Assembly (NCBI GenBank): GCA_018000455.1
Contig: JAGNJW010000006.1
Location: 1 to 64,000 of the forward strand
DNA from: Acidobacteriota bacterium
Lineage (GTDB): Bacteria > Acidobacteriota > Vicinamibacteria > Vicinamibacterales > UBA2999
DNA length: 64,000 bases
Direction of reading: 5' to 3'
Below are positions 1 to 8,001 of the stretch, piece after piece. The notes below the pieces were generated by a model, which saw nothing but the letters and a program-made list of their open reading frames with translations, had not been told where the DNA came from and did no database searches. A program made the position numbers and the translations under genes. How positions within the stretch are numbered: the first letter of the stretch is position 1; every line of letters begins with the position of its first letter.

Positions 1-128
1 TCCGTCAACACGCCGCGCAGGGCCGCATGCTTGGCACGCAGCGTCGCCACCGACACGCCGTCACCGTACCACGGCGCCCCGGGAAGTACAAGTCACTTCA
101 CATAGTTATGTCCTGACAGGCCCTAACA
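1..128. other. left edge, no confirmed gene
   Basis: Positions 1-92 are open on the minus strand and could be the 5' part of a gene that continues past the left edge, with a GTG at 56-54 as one possible start, but the piece is too short to identify. Positions 110-116 and 129-135 form a 7-bp inverted repeat around the stop codon of the following VWA gene, which could be a weak end-of-transcript hairpin. Nothing else is supported here. Confidence 0.3.
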
Positions 129-1076
129 TCAGGACGCCGGCGCGAAGTAGCCGCGCTTGGTGCGCGCCACCGTACCCTGGCGGTTCACCTGCACCGTGAG
201 CCGCCGCCAGGCGCCGTCGCGCTTGGGGTTCGTCGAGGCGTAGCCGATCACGTACTGACTAGCGAGTTCGTCGGCGATCTCACCGTAGATGCCGGCCAGA
301 TCCTCGGCGCGCTGCGGCAGGAAGGCGCGTCCGCCGGTTTCCTGCGCCAGTTGCCGGAGCACGAACTCGGCCTCGCGAAACCCCTTCGACATCGATGTTT
401 CGCGCGACTGCAGGCCGATGGTATAGATCGTCGTGGCCGATCGCCTCGCCAGGTCGAGCACTTCCTCGAAGGTCACGAGGCTCGACGTGTCCTCGCCGTC
501 AGAGAGCAGGACCACCGCGCTGCGGCGGACGTCGTCGTCCGACTTGGCCTGCACCTTGGCAAGCTCTTTGAGCGAGATGTAGAGCGCGTTGTACATCGAC
601 GTCGAGCCGCCCGCGGTCGTGCCGCGGATGGCCGTCTCGAGCGCCTGGGCGTCGGCGGTGAAGCCCTGGAGGATCTCGACGCGCGTGTCGAAGTCCACGA
701 CCTGCGCCAGATCCAGCGGTCGCAGCTTCCTGGCAAAACCCACGGCCGCATCCTGCGCCGTGCCCATCCGCTGTTCCATGCTGGCGCTCGTATCGAGCAG
801 GAGCGAGAGGGCAATCGGCAACGTCGTGCGGTTGAAGTACGTGATCTCCTGCTTGGCGCCGTCCTCGACGATCGAGAAGTCCTTCGCGTCGAGGTCGGTC
901 AGGTAGCGCTGCTTCTGGTCGGTTACCGTCACGTTGAGTGAGACCATCTCGACGCCGGCGCGATAGACCTGATCGGGTGGCCGCCTGACCTGCGGCGGCT
1001 GAGCCGAGGCCGACGCCAGGGTCAGCGCCGCGGCCACCGCCACGGCGCTGGTCACGACGGAAGGCGAACGCGTCAC
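129..1076 (-). CDS. VWA-domain protein (Acidobacteria-type)
   Basis: This 315-residue protein belongs to the von Willebrand factor A proteins that are expanded in Acidobacteria. Residues 1-26 form a signal peptide ending in ASASAQ, so it is probably secreted. An N-terminal beta region about the phrase FSIVEDG precedes the VWA fold. The metal-ion-dependent adhesion site DTSAS lies at residues 95-99 and the second acidic loop SDGEDTS is intact, so metal binding is likely. The chosen start is a GTG whose GTGA overlaps the stop codon of the upstream VWA gene; the open frame continues upstream to 2051 but only as a shadow of that gene. The partner ligand is unknown. The two genes are probably co-translated. 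Confidence 0.85.
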   Translation of the reverse strand: MTRSPSVVTSAVAVAAALTLASASAQPPQVRRPPDQVYRAGVEMVSLNVTVTDQKQRYLTDLDAKDFSIVEDGAKQEITYFNRTTLPIALSLLLDTSASMEQRMGTAQDAAVGFARKLRPLDLAQVVDFDTRVEILQGFTADAQALETAIRGTTAGGSTSMYNALYISLKELAKVQAKSDDDVRRSAVVLLSDGEDTSSLVTFEEVLDLARRSATTIYTIGLQSRETSMSKGFREAEFVLRQLAQETGGRAFLPQRAEDLAGIYGEIADELASQYVIGYASTNPKRDGAWRRLTVQVNRQGTVARTKRGYFAPAS

Positions 1077-1960
1077 TTTGATTGTCCCCTCGCGACGCCG
1101 CCGTAGGCCGTCAAGCCGGGCGACGCGGCCGTCACCTGGAAGGTGTCGGGTGGAATGAGGGTCTGCGGACGCACGTAGACCACTCGGAACTGGTGGGTGA
1201 GCACGCGGGCGACATCGGTCATCGCCTGGGAGAATGCCATGCTGGAGACGACATCGCGACGGGTGCCGCCGGTCTGGCTGACGCCGCGGTCGAACAGCGT
1301 GTCGCGCTGCCGGGCGTTGTCGTCGAACCTCGCGCGCCCCGGTGTCGAGAGCGTCACGACATGGAGCGAGGCCCCCGATTCCTGCAGGCGCTCGAGTGCC
1401 CGGGTGAAGTGCATCGTGCTCAGCTCGGGCGTGGTCGCACTCAGCACGACGATCGCGGCCCGCTCGGACTCGCGCCGCGACAGCCCGCCGGCCGTTTCGT
1501 AGACGGCCTCGATGAGCGTGGCGCCGGCGCCCGGCCGCGCGAAAACCTTGCCGATACCCGCGGTGAGCGCTGCCGGCACGCTCGAGTAATCGGTCAGCAC
1601 GGTTGGCCGTTCGCCGAAGGCGACCAGGGCTACCGGACCGACGTCGCCGAGGGTGGCGATGAACGCGGTGAGCGCGCTGCGCACGTCGGGAATCGTGGAT
1701 TCGGCGGCCGCGCTGGTGTCGACCAGCACGGCTATCGGCATCGGCCCCGTGGCCGGGGCGACACGCACCACTTCGCGCGTGACGTCGTCCTCGCGGATGA
1801 CGATGTCGCTGGCCTGGACGTCGTCTTTCGCCGCACCGGTCTCGCGGTCGATGAGCGACACGTAGGCGATGCGCTCGCGGGCCTGCGCGCCCAGGATCAC
1901 GCCGGCGGCGAGCGACGCCGCCAGACAGACCACGATGAGGTGAATCGGTCGATGGACCAT
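1073..1960 (-). CDS. VWA-domain protein with degenerate MIDAS
   Basis: This 295-residue protein is a second VWA-family protein directly upstream of, and overlapping by 4 nt, a canonical one. A hydrophobic N-terminus (residues 5-25) is a signal peptide or anchor. The metal site reads DTSAA at residues 81-85, where the usual DxSxS has lost its second serine, so metal-dependent ligand binding may be weakened. The start at MVHRP was preferred over an upstream ATG because the longer frame adds 48 residues with no signal-peptide character in front of a clean one. The tandem, overlapping arrangement suggests that the two proteins act together, possibly as a heteromer; that is an inference. Confidence 0.75.
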   Translation of the reverse strand: MVHRPIHLIVVCLAASLAAGVILGAQARERIAYVSLIDRETGAAKDDVQASDIVIREDDVTREVVRVAPATGPMPIAVLVDTSAAAESTIPDVRSALTAFIATLGDVGPVALVAFGERPTVLTDYSSVPAALTAGIGKVFARPGAGATLIEAVYETAGGLSRRESERAAIVVLSATTPELSTMHFTRALERLQESGASLHVVTLSTPGRARFDDNARQRDTLFDRGVSQTGGTRRDVVSSMAFSQAMTDVARVLTHQFRVVYVRPQTLIPPDTFQVTAASPGLTAYGGVARGQSK

Positions 1961-2063
1961 TGAGGCGGTGGCCCGGAAAGGCGAGTCCAGGCTCAATGGC
2001 CAGTATAGTCCCGCCCCGGGCCGCCGCTCCGCGCTGGGCAGCCGCCGACACGCGGGGCTACAC

Positions 2064-2333
2064 TTGACGGCTGTGGCGGCCGGTCCCGACTCGCGCACCC
2101 TCAAGACCCTCGGTCAGCTGAGCACCGTCGGCCTGGCGTTCGTCTTCGCTCTGGTGATGGGCTTTGGCGCCGGCCTCTGGCTCGACCGGCGGCTCGACAC
2201 CGCGCCGTGGCTGTCGCTGCTGGGATTCGGCATGGGGCTGGCGGCCGGCATCTTGAACGTGGTGCGCACGATGCGATCGGTCACCGAGGCGGGCCGCGAG
2301 GACTCGCCGGGACCGCCCTCCGCAGGGTCATGA
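2064..2333 (+). CDS. atpZ: AtpZ/AtpI-family F0 accessory protein
   Basis: This protein of about 89 residues has two transmembrane helices in the AtpZ pattern: a first helix rich in small residues, the loop GLWLDRRLDTAPW, and a second helix with GxxxGxxxG spacing ending in an arginine. Members of this family occur at the head of ATP synthase operons and have been linked to Mg/Ca transport or c-ring assembly. The start is uncertain: a TTG at 2064 has a GGGG stretch about 7 nt upstream, while a GTG at 2073 would also work. Its 3' end overlaps the next gene by ATGA, showing translational coupling with the atpI-like gene. Confidence 0.75.
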   Translation: MTAVAAGPDSRTLKTLGQLSTVGLAFVFALVMGFGAGLWLDRRLDTAPWLSLLGFGMGLAAGILNVVRTMRSVTEAGREDSPGPPSAGS

Positions 2334-2770
2334 GGGAGCCGGCCGACTCGATGCTGTCGCGCCTCGAGCGCGATTCCCTGCTTGCGGCCACAGCCATGGC
2401 GCTCACGGCGTTAGCCCTCTGGCCCGACCGGCCCGGGCGGGCCCTTGGCGTCGTTGGCGGTCTCGCCCTCATCGCGGTGAGCTATCGGGGCATTCGCGCC
2501 GGCGTGGATGGGTTGTGGCGTGCCCCGGCGCCTGCCGCCGGAGCCCCCGACACGCCGGTTTCGCCGGCCCGGCCGCCGCGGGCAGGGTTCGTGAAGTTTT
2601 TCACAAGGCATGCTATACTCGCCGTCGGCGCTTACGTTATGATGGCGCGTTTCGAGTTCGATCCGATAGCGATGCTGGCGGGAGTCACCGCGCCGGTCGT
2701 TGCCGCGGCCGTCGAACTCGTGCGAACAGTTCGGGCTCGCCATGGCGGGCCGCATTCAAGGTCTTCGTAG
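2330..2770 (+). CDS. atpI: ATP synthase subunit I-like membrane protein
   Basis: This 146-residue protein has about four hydrophobic segments arranged as two hairpins separated by a proline/alanine-rich linker (about residues 60-85). It is recognised as ATP synthase I mainly by position, between AtpZ and the c subunit, and by topology, because the family is poorly conserved. AtpI helps assemble the c-ring in the membrane. The ATG start overlaps the atpZ stop codon. A frame open from 2207 is not used, since its upstream part only shadows atpZ. The stop codon lies inside the Shine-Dalgarno sequence of atpE, so the three genes are coupled. The usual next gene, atpB (subunit a), is missing. Confidence 0.65.
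   Translation: MREPADSMLSRLERDSLLAATAMALTALALWPDRPGRALGVVGGLALIAVSYRGIRAGVDGLWRAPAPAAGAPDTPVSPARPPRAGFVKFFTRHAILAVGAYVMMARFEFDPIAMLAGVTAPVVAAAVELVRTVRARHGGPHSRSS
2591..2619 (+). promoter_or_regulatory. possible internal promoter ahead of atpE
   Basis: A good -10 hexamer, TATACT, sits at 2614-2619 inside the atpI-like gene. The hexamer 17 nt upstream at 2591-2596 (GTGAAG) matches the -35 consensus poorly. The local AT content is higher than in neighbouring coding DNA. It could raise c-subunit expression over the other F0 genes, but this is a weak call. Confidence 0.25.
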
Positions 2771-2780
2771 GAGGCGTGTG

Positions 2781-3116
2781 TTGAGTACTCGGTCAATCCT
2801 GTCTGCGTTCGTGATGCTGCTGGTCGCGGGCCTCGTGTCGCCCGTCTACGCCCAGGACGCAGGTGCCACGAACACCGCGCTGGTGCAATGGTCGATCATC
2901 ACGGCCGGTTTTGCCCTGGCCATCGCGGCGGCGAGCGGCGCGCTCGGCCAGGGCCGCGCGGTCAGCTCGGCCACCGAGGCGATCGCGCGCAACCCCGGCG
3001 CCGCTGGCGAGATTCGTGGCGCGCTGATCCTCGGTCTCGTGCTGATTGAATCGCTGGTCATCTACGTGCTTCTCATCTCGCTGATTCTGTTCTTCCTCAA
3101 GCCATTCGGCGGATAA
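2781..3116 (+). CDS. atpE: ATP synthase F0 subunit c with signal peptide
   Basis: This is the membrane rotor subunit of the F-type ATP synthase, about 111 residues as called. Residues 1-31 look like a cleavable signal peptide ending near VYAQDAG, as in c subunits of some other phyla; the mature part is a two-helix hairpin. The polar loop is ARNPGAAGEIRG. The ion-binding glutamate lies in the outer helix in LIESLVIY, with a glutamine in the inner helix motif GALGQG. The start was set at TTG 2781, six nt after a strong AGGAGG at 2769-2774; GTG 2778 is the alternative, only three nt away. It is the last gene of the cluster and is followed by a strong hairpin. Confidence 0.9.
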   Translation: MSTRSILSAFVMLLVAGLVSPVYAQDAGATNTALVQWSIITAGFALAIAAASGALGQGRAVSSATEAIARNPGAAGEIRGALILGLVLIESLVIYVLLISLILFFLKPFGG

Positions 3117-3138
3117 GACGCCGGCAGACATGGCGACA

Positions 3139-3170
3139 CAGGGGCAGGTCACTCGCGTGACTTGCCCCTG
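3139..3170 (+). terminator. strong hairpin after atpE
   Basis: A 14-bp stem (3139-3152 with 3157-3170, one G-T pair) closes the loop TCGC and is followed by TTGGTCTGT rather than a pure T run. It lies 22 nt after the atpE stop and marks the end of the F0 transcript. Confidence 0.7.
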
Positions 3171-3221
3171 TTGGTCTGTACGGCCGGTCGGCGTCGCCGT
3201 TGCCGCGTCGCGGAGTACCAC

Positions 3222-4121
3222 GTGAGTGCCAGCCGGTTCGGCGGCCTCGATTTCCTGCTTATCCTGGTGATCGTCGCCTGGGGCACCAATCTCTCGGTCA
3301 TCAAGGTCGCGCTGCGTGAGTTTCCGGTGCACGCCTTTAACGCCTTGCGGATGCTGCTGGCCGGAGCCGCCTTCGCCGTCGTGCTGTGGCGGATGCGCCC
3401 CGAACGTCGCCGCGTCGCTCCCGCCGACCGCGGTCGCGTCGTGTTCCTCGGCCTCATGGGCGGCACCTCCTACCAGATGCTGTTCGTCTCAGGCGTGCCG
3501 GCGACGAGCGTGGCCAACGCGGGCCTCATTTTCGGTCTCACGCCGGTGGTCGTGTCGCTCTTCTCGTCGATGGTCGGCCACGAGGAACTGCCATGGACGC
3601 GGTGGGCGGGTGGCGTGCTGTCGGTAATCGGGCTCTACTTCGTCGTCGGAGCCGGGGCCGCCGTGACCCGGAACTCGCTCATCGGCGACGCGCTCATCTT
3701 CGCGGCGATGCTGTGCTGGTCGGCCTACTCGGTCGCCTCGCGGCCGATGCTGGGCCGCTATTCACCCACGATGCTGACGGCCTGGGCGGCCATCATCGCG
3801 GTGCCGCTCTATCTCGTGTTCGCCGTTCCGTCGTTAGCCGCGACCAACTGGGCAGGCGTCTCCTGGTGGAGCTGGACCCTCATGACCTGGTCGTCCATCT
3901 TCTGCCTCGTGCTGGCCTACGTGATCTGGTACACCGGCGTGCAGCGTCTGGGCGCCACCCGGACATCCGCCTACAGCAACCTGACCCCGATTGCGGCCAT
4001 GGCAGTGGCCTGGCTGTGGCTCGGCGAGGCCGTCACGGTTGGCCAGGGCGTCGGCGCCGCCGCCATCCTTGGCGGCGTGTTCATGACGCGCCGGTCACCG
4101 GTGGTGCTCAAGCCCCTGTAG
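3222..4121 (+). CDS. EamA/DMT-family transporter
   Basis: This 299-residue inner-membrane protein has ten hydrophobic helices in two EamA repeats, the usual layout of drug/metabolite exporters. The first repeat carries the family phrase WGTNLSVIK and FNALRMLLAG; the second carries LTPIAAMAVAWLWLGE near the C-terminus. The substrate cannot be told from sequence. The start was set at GTG 3222, because the frame upstream of it runs into the terminator hairpin of the preceding operon and has no hydrophobic character. It is a single-gene unit, followed by decayed DNA. Confidence 0.85.
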   Translation: MSASRFGGLDFLLILVIVAWGTNLSVIKVALREFPVHAFNALRMLLAGAAFAVVLWRMRPERRRVAPADRGRVVFLGLMGGTSYQMLFVSGVPATSVANAGLIFGLTPVVVSLFSSMVGHEELPWTRWAGGVLSVIGLYFVVGAGAAVTRNSLIGDALIFAAMLCWSAYSVASRPMLGRYSPTMLTAWAAIIAVPLYLVFAVPSLAATNWAGVSWWSWTLMTWSSIFCLVLAYVIWYTGVQRLGATRTSAYSNLTPIAAMAVAWLWLGEAVTVGQGVGAAAILGGVFMTRRSPVVLKPL

Positions 4122-4352
4122 AGAGGCGCTTCGGGCGGCCTGGGACCAGGCTCGGTGCAGAAGCGAAATCAATGCGTGGTGTGACGGTCGCCGCCCGTCA
4201 TCAGCTGTTGCCTTTTCGTCCCCCAATAAACTAGTCTGCCACCCCACGGAGTGGTGTCGTCCCGGGCTGCGGGACAAGCCTCCCCGTCTTGCACGACATG
4301 TTGGGTCTGCCGCCGCACTCGTTGCGTCGCCGAGACCGACAGCTCGGCGTCT
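4122..4352. other. intergenic stretch, no gene seen
   Basis: No reading frame here has recognisable family features. The DNA has an atypical mixture of short AT-rich and GC-rich patches, and it runs directly into a fragment of a receptor gene, so it may be the eroded remainder of a longer lost gene. Confidence 0.35.
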
Positions 4353-4448
4353 GAGGCCATCACCCAGACCACGGGCGTGAACTACCTCCGGCCGGTGAAC
4401 ATCCTGGCGCCTGCAACGGCGCGCCTGGGCTTCCGCCTGCTCTGGTAA
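4353..4448 (+). pseudogene. C-terminal scrap of TonB-dependent receptor
   Basis: About 31 codons ending in a TAA read like the last strands of an Acidobacteria TonB-dependent receptor: NYLRPVNILAP followed by the alternating ARLGFRLLW. Such receptors finish with an aromatic residue after an amphipathic strand, and the phrase LRP-x-ILxPR with a terminal barrel strand is typical. The frame extends upstream to 4251 but the earlier part has no barrel character. The rest of the gene is missing. A terminator lies about 80 nt downstream in the right orientation, as expected if this was once the end of a full gene. The call rests on family resemblance only. Confidence 0.45.
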
Positions 4449-4525
4449 TAGGCGGGTTGGGGCGGGGGGCTCCGGTCCCTCCCGCGCCCTGACCCCACGG
4501 TCGGACTCCTGTGGGGGAGTCTCTC

Positions 4526-4571
4526 GAGGCGGACGGCCTGCCGCGCCAGCGGGGGCTTCCGCCTCTTTTTT
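4526..4571 (+). terminator. rho-independent terminator
   Basis: An 8-bp stem (GAGGCGGA at 4526-4533 with TCCGCCTC at 4558-4565) is followed at once by six T residues at 4566-4571. It points rightward, so it would end transcripts from the receptor scrap, and it lies just ahead of the sulfatase fragment. Confidence 0.7.
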
Positions 4572-4602
4572 GTCTCGGCGACCGTTGGGATCTCCTGCCC
4601 TG

Positions 4603-4971
4603 ATGAGCCATGGGCGGATCGGGCGCAGGGCCGTCGCGCTGGCCACCCTGATGGCCGTGGTGAGTCTGGGCTGCCGTAACACGGACGGCGGAGTCGCCGC
4701 CGAACTATGGCCGGCCGGCACCGTGGCTGGCGGCAACGTCCTGCTCGTCACGCTCGACACGCTGCGCGCCGACCGCCCGACCGTCGACCTGATGTCGCGG
4801 CTGAGCGCGCTGGCGTCGACCAGCCACCGCTTTCGCACGACCGATGCGCACGCCCCCCTCACGATGCCGTCGCACGCGTCGATGCTCACCGGGCTGCTGC
4901 CGCCCGCGCGTGGCGTTCGTGGCAATGGCGCGTTTCGCCTCGCCGACACCCACCTGTCACTGGCCGAGTGA
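4603..4971 (+). pseudogene. truncated sulfatase-family lipoprotein
   Basis: Only about 122 residues remain of a protein family usually 400-700 residues long. It starts with a lipoprotein-type signal ending in SLGC (cysteine near residue 24), followed by the sulfatase core strand NVLLVTLDTLRADR with the metal-binding aspartate, and then the substrate-pocket region TMPSHASMLTG. In this subgroup the formylglycine position is occupied by threonine instead of cysteine or serine, so even the full-length protein may not have been a classical sulfatase. The reading frame ends abruptly after the first third of the domain and the following DNA is unrelated. It is therefore probably a remnant; an expressed short lipoprotein cannot be excluded. 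Confidence 0.65.
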
Positions 4972-5038
4972 AGCGGCAGCCCTGGCGTCCCTCGCCCGCT
5001 AGCCGCGTCCTCCGAAGCGTCGACACCCGTACAAGAGA

Positions 5039-5091
5039 ACGGGCCGGGGGATTCTCCCCGGCCCGTGATGGCCGGCCACCGAGAGGTGGCC
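5039..5091 (-). terminator. double hairpin ending the TonB receptor transcript
   Basis: Two hairpins follow the receptor stop codon on the minus strand. The nearer one pairs 5074-5080 with 5085-5091 around a GAGA tetraloop. The farther one pairs 5039-5049 with 5056-5066 (11 bp) and is followed on the minus strand by TCTCTTGT, a weak T-rich tail. Confidence 0.6.
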
Positions 5092-5106
5092 GTCGACTGG
5101 TAGCCG

Positions 5107-7962
5107 CTAGAACGAGAAGCGGACCGCCAGCTGGAAGGTGCGCGGGTCGAGCGTCGCGATGATGCGGTTGAACTGCGCCCCGTTGCTCAGGTTGAAGTTG
5201 GTCACCGCGTTCGAATTCAGCGCGTTGAACAGGTCGGCGAGCACCGTGAACTTGAAGCGGTCGATCGTGAACGACTTGTCGGCACGAAGGTCCACGATGC
5301 TGACCATGTCGGAGTAGTTGTTGTCGATGTTCTCCTCGAACACCGTCGCCGTGCCGGCGTTCGGCAGCGTGAAGGCGATGCGGCGGGCGTAGGGCCAGCC
5401 GCTCTGGAGGCGGAGGTTGGCACCGAAGCCCACTTCGTAGGGGAACACGTAGCGGCCGAGGAAGCGCGCCGTCCAGTTCTGGCTCTTCTGGCGGTTGTCC
5501 ACCGTCTGGATGTACGACTCGCCGTTGGCGTTGTAGCCGGTGGCGATCGGATCCGAGGTCAGCGGGCTGGTGCTGGCGCTGTCGCCGCGGCGCAGCTCGT
5601 TGCGCCACTGGTAGTCGAAGCTGCTCTGGAAGAACAGCCCACCCGGGAAGCGCTTGTTGAGCCCGACGCTGACCGTGTCGAAGTCGTCGTCGCCGCCGCC
5701 GACCGTGTCGGGGATGTTGGTGACCACGTTGTTCACGACGCCGCGCAGGCTGGCCGGGATGTCGAAGACCTGCAGCGACTTCGTGCTGGTCACGCCGTTG
5801 ACGAAGTCGCGAATCGTGACCGGCACCGTGGTCGGCACGGTGAACTGCCCGACGCGGGCGGTGTTCAGCGTGGTGAACTCGTCGCGCGTCATCTTGCGCA
5901 CGTAGGCCACGCGGGCCGACGACTCACCCCAGAACTGGCGCTCGAACGAGAGCGAGAACTCGTCGGCGTACGGGGTCTTGAGGTCGGGATCGATCGTGGT
6001 GCTGGTGCCGCCGGCCGAGGAGACCAGCACGCCCAGCTCCTGCACGCCGTCGAACAGCCGGTTGCCGTTCAGGTCGTTGAAGCGGTAGTCGCGACGGTTG
6101 GTGCCACCCGGGTTCAGGTTGCTCATCCGATCGGCGAAGTTGTAGTAGTAGCGGCCGTAGAAGCCCTTGATGACGGTGCGGCCATCTTCGGTGGGCGAGT
6201 AGCTGACGCCGATTCTGGGCACGATCTTCGTCGACGTGAGCAGGGTCTTGCCCGGCACGGTCGTCGGGGAGAAGATGGCCGAGAGCACGGGATTGCGCAC
6301 GGCATCCTTGTAGTTTGGCTCCTGCTTGTCGAGGCGCAGGCCCAGGCTGAGGGAGAGCTTCTGATTGATGCTCCACCGATCCTGGATGAAGGCTGCCAGG
6401 CGGGTGTTGCGATCGTCGGGACCGTTCCAGCCGCTGCCGAAATCGCCGGGGGCGCCAAGGTCGGTCACGCGGACGAGGTCGAGGGCCCCGTCGAGGTCGC
6501 GGTAGAAGATCGGCCCGGACGTGCCGTTGTTGGCGAACTTCGACTGATCGTCGAGCCACTCGAGGCCGAACTTGAAGTCGTGCGAGCCGGCCGCTTCCGG
6601 CAGGTAGTAGCTGGCCGTCAGGGTGATCTGCGGCTTGTTGCGGTCGAAGGTGAACGGCCCTCCAGCGTCGGCGGCCAGCCAACCGGCGCCGGTCGAAACG
6701 CCCGTGCCCTGGTCTTCCCGGGGCGGGTTGGAGGCAAACGGCACGGCCGGTTCCATCGGCCAGCCGAAGCCGAAGAGGCCAACCTTGACGTCCACGAACA
6801 GGCGGTTGGTCCACACGCGCTGCCACTGGCCGTTGTACATCCACGATCTGCTGTCCTGCGCGAGAATCGAGTCCGGACCGGTCGTGTTCGACAGCCCGCG
6901 ACGCGGCTTGAACTTGCGCGCCCACTGGTAGTAGCCGATCACGGTGTCTTTGCTCGACGCCTTCCAGGTGGCCTTGCCGGTGGCGTTGTCGAACACGCCC
7001 AGGTCGCTGAATTCGGGGGCCACGCCCGAGATGATCTTGTCGATCTTGAAGTGGTTGTAGGCGGCGTAGAACCACACCTTGTCGCGCTTGATCGGGCCAC
7101 CGATGTCGGTGTGGCCCTCCCAGAAGAGCAGGTTGGGCTGGCCGGTGTATCCACGCGTCGACGAATCGTCGTCGATGTTGTCGCCGACGAAGCCGCCGTC
7201 CTGGAAGGTCAGGTTGTTGAACGACTTGAACTGGTTGCCGCCGCTCTTGATGGTCGAGAACACGGCCGCCCCAGGCGTCATCATCGTCACGTCGCCGCCG
7301 GCCGCGCTCACCGTCACCTCTTCGTGGGCGAAGAAGTCCTGGTAGATGCCGGCGCCGCCGGTGCCTTCCGTGGTGTCGACACCATCGGTGATGACACGGT
7401 TCTGGTTGCGCACGCCGAAGCTCTCGTAGCTGGTCTGCTGGCTCTTGTGGCTGCCGCCCACGTCGAACCCGCGCATGCGGACGCCCGGCGCCTGGCCCAG
7501 CGTGGCCCACAGGTCGGTGGCCGACGGGATCGTGGCGAGCTTCTCGGCGCCGAATTCCGAGCCGATCTTGGTCGACGAGACGTCGACGACGGGCGACTCG
7601 GCCGTGACCGTGACGGTTTCCTGCAGCGTGGCCACCGCCAGCTGGATGTCGGCGTTCAGCGTCTGGCCCAGCGCCAGGACGATGTTTTCACGCCGGGTGG
7701 TCTGGAAGCCGCCCAGTTCGAAGGTCAGGGTGTAACGTCCGGGAGGCAGCGACGGGAAGCGATAGCGGCCGTCGGTTTCCGAGACCGCCGTCTGCACACC
7801 GATCAGCGCGGGTGATTCAGCGGTGACGGTCACGCCGGGCAGAATGCCCTTCGAGGAATCCATCACGATGCCGGTCAGCCTGCCCTGTTCGTTCTGCGCC
7901 GACGCTGGATAGGCGAAGGCCGCGAGAAGGGTGAGCGCAAGCACGCTTCGAGCAATAGTCAT
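5107..7962 (-). CDS. TonB-dependent receptor, Oar-like, with CarboxypepD-reg domain
   Basis: This 951-residue outer-membrane protein has a signal peptide (residues 1-23), an N-terminal carboxypeptidase-regulatory-like beta-sandwich (about 27-115, with GRLTGIV and the turn GRYRFPSLPPGRYTL), a plug domain (about 120-240) and a large beta-barrel ending in the aromatic strand RFSF. Such proteins import large or bound ligands, often glycans or peptides, or take part in adhesion; the ligand cannot be told. The start was chosen at the ATG that opens the signal peptide, with GGAGG about 10 nt upstream. It is transcribed alone, with a promoter-like sequence and leader hairpin upstream and hairpins downstream. 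Confidence 0.9.
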   Translation of the reverse strand: MTIARSVLALTLLAAFAYPASAQNEQGRLTGIVMDSSKGILPGVTVTAESPALIGVQTAVSETDGRYRFPSLPPGRYTLTFELGGFQTTRRENIVLALGQTLNADIQLAVATLQETVTVTAESPVVDVSSTKIGSEFGAEKLATIPSATDLWATLGQAPGVRMRGFDVGGSHKSQQTSYESFGVRNQNRVITDGVDTTEGTGGAGIYQDFFAHEEVTVSAAGGDVTMMTPGAAVFSTIKSGGNQFKSFNNLTFQDGGFVGDNIDDDSSTRGYTGQPNLLFWEGHTDIGGPIKRDKVWFYAAYNHFKIDKIISGVAPEFSDLGVFDNATGKATWKASSKDTVIGYYQWARKFKPRRGLSNTTGPDSILAQDSRSWMYNGQWQRVWTNRLFVDVKVGLFGFGWPMEPAVPFASNPPREDQGTGVSTGAGWLAADAGGPFTFDRNKPQITLTASYYLPEAAGSHDFKFGLEWLDDQSKFANNGTSGPIFYRDLDGALDLVRVTDLGAPGDFGSGWNGPDDRNTRLAAFIQDRWSINQKLSLSLGLRLDKQEPNYKDAVRNPVLSAIFSPTTVPGKTLLTSTKIVPRIGVSYSPTEDGRTVIKGFYGRYYYNFADRMSNLNPGGTNRRDYRFNDLNGNRLFDGVQELGVLVSSAGGTSTTIDPDLKTPYADEFSLSFERQFWGESSARVAYVRKMTRDEFTTLNTARVGQFTVPTTVPVTIRDFVNGVTSTKSLQVFDIPASLRGVVNNVVTNIPDTVGGGDDDFDTVSVGLNKRFPGGLFFQSSFDYQWRNELRRGDSASTSPLTSDPIATGYNANGESYIQTVDNRQKSQNWTARFLGRYVFPYEVGFGANLRLQSGWPYARRIAFTLPNAGTATVFEENIDNNYSDMVSIVDLRADKSFTIDRFKFTVLADLFNALNSNAVTNFNLSNGAQFNRIIATLDPRTFQLAVRFSF

Positions 7963-8001
7963 CAAGGTCCATCCTCCGGGTGGGGCGTTAACAAAGACAT
8001 A

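Noticed and set aside
1077..2051. N-terminal extension of the first VWA gene
   Set aside because: The extension is an out-of-frame reading of the upstream VWA gene; the GTG at 1076 gives a proper signal peptide.
2781..3116. Firm assignment of the ATP synthase as sodium-type
   Set aside because: The Thr ligand is replaced by Leu; Gln and Glu-Ser alone also occur in proton-type rings.
5924..7510. Long minus-strand frame inside the TonB receptor gene
   Set aside because: Arg/Pro/Gly-rich shadow translation caused by GC-rich third positions; no domain features, and the receptor frame explains the DNA.
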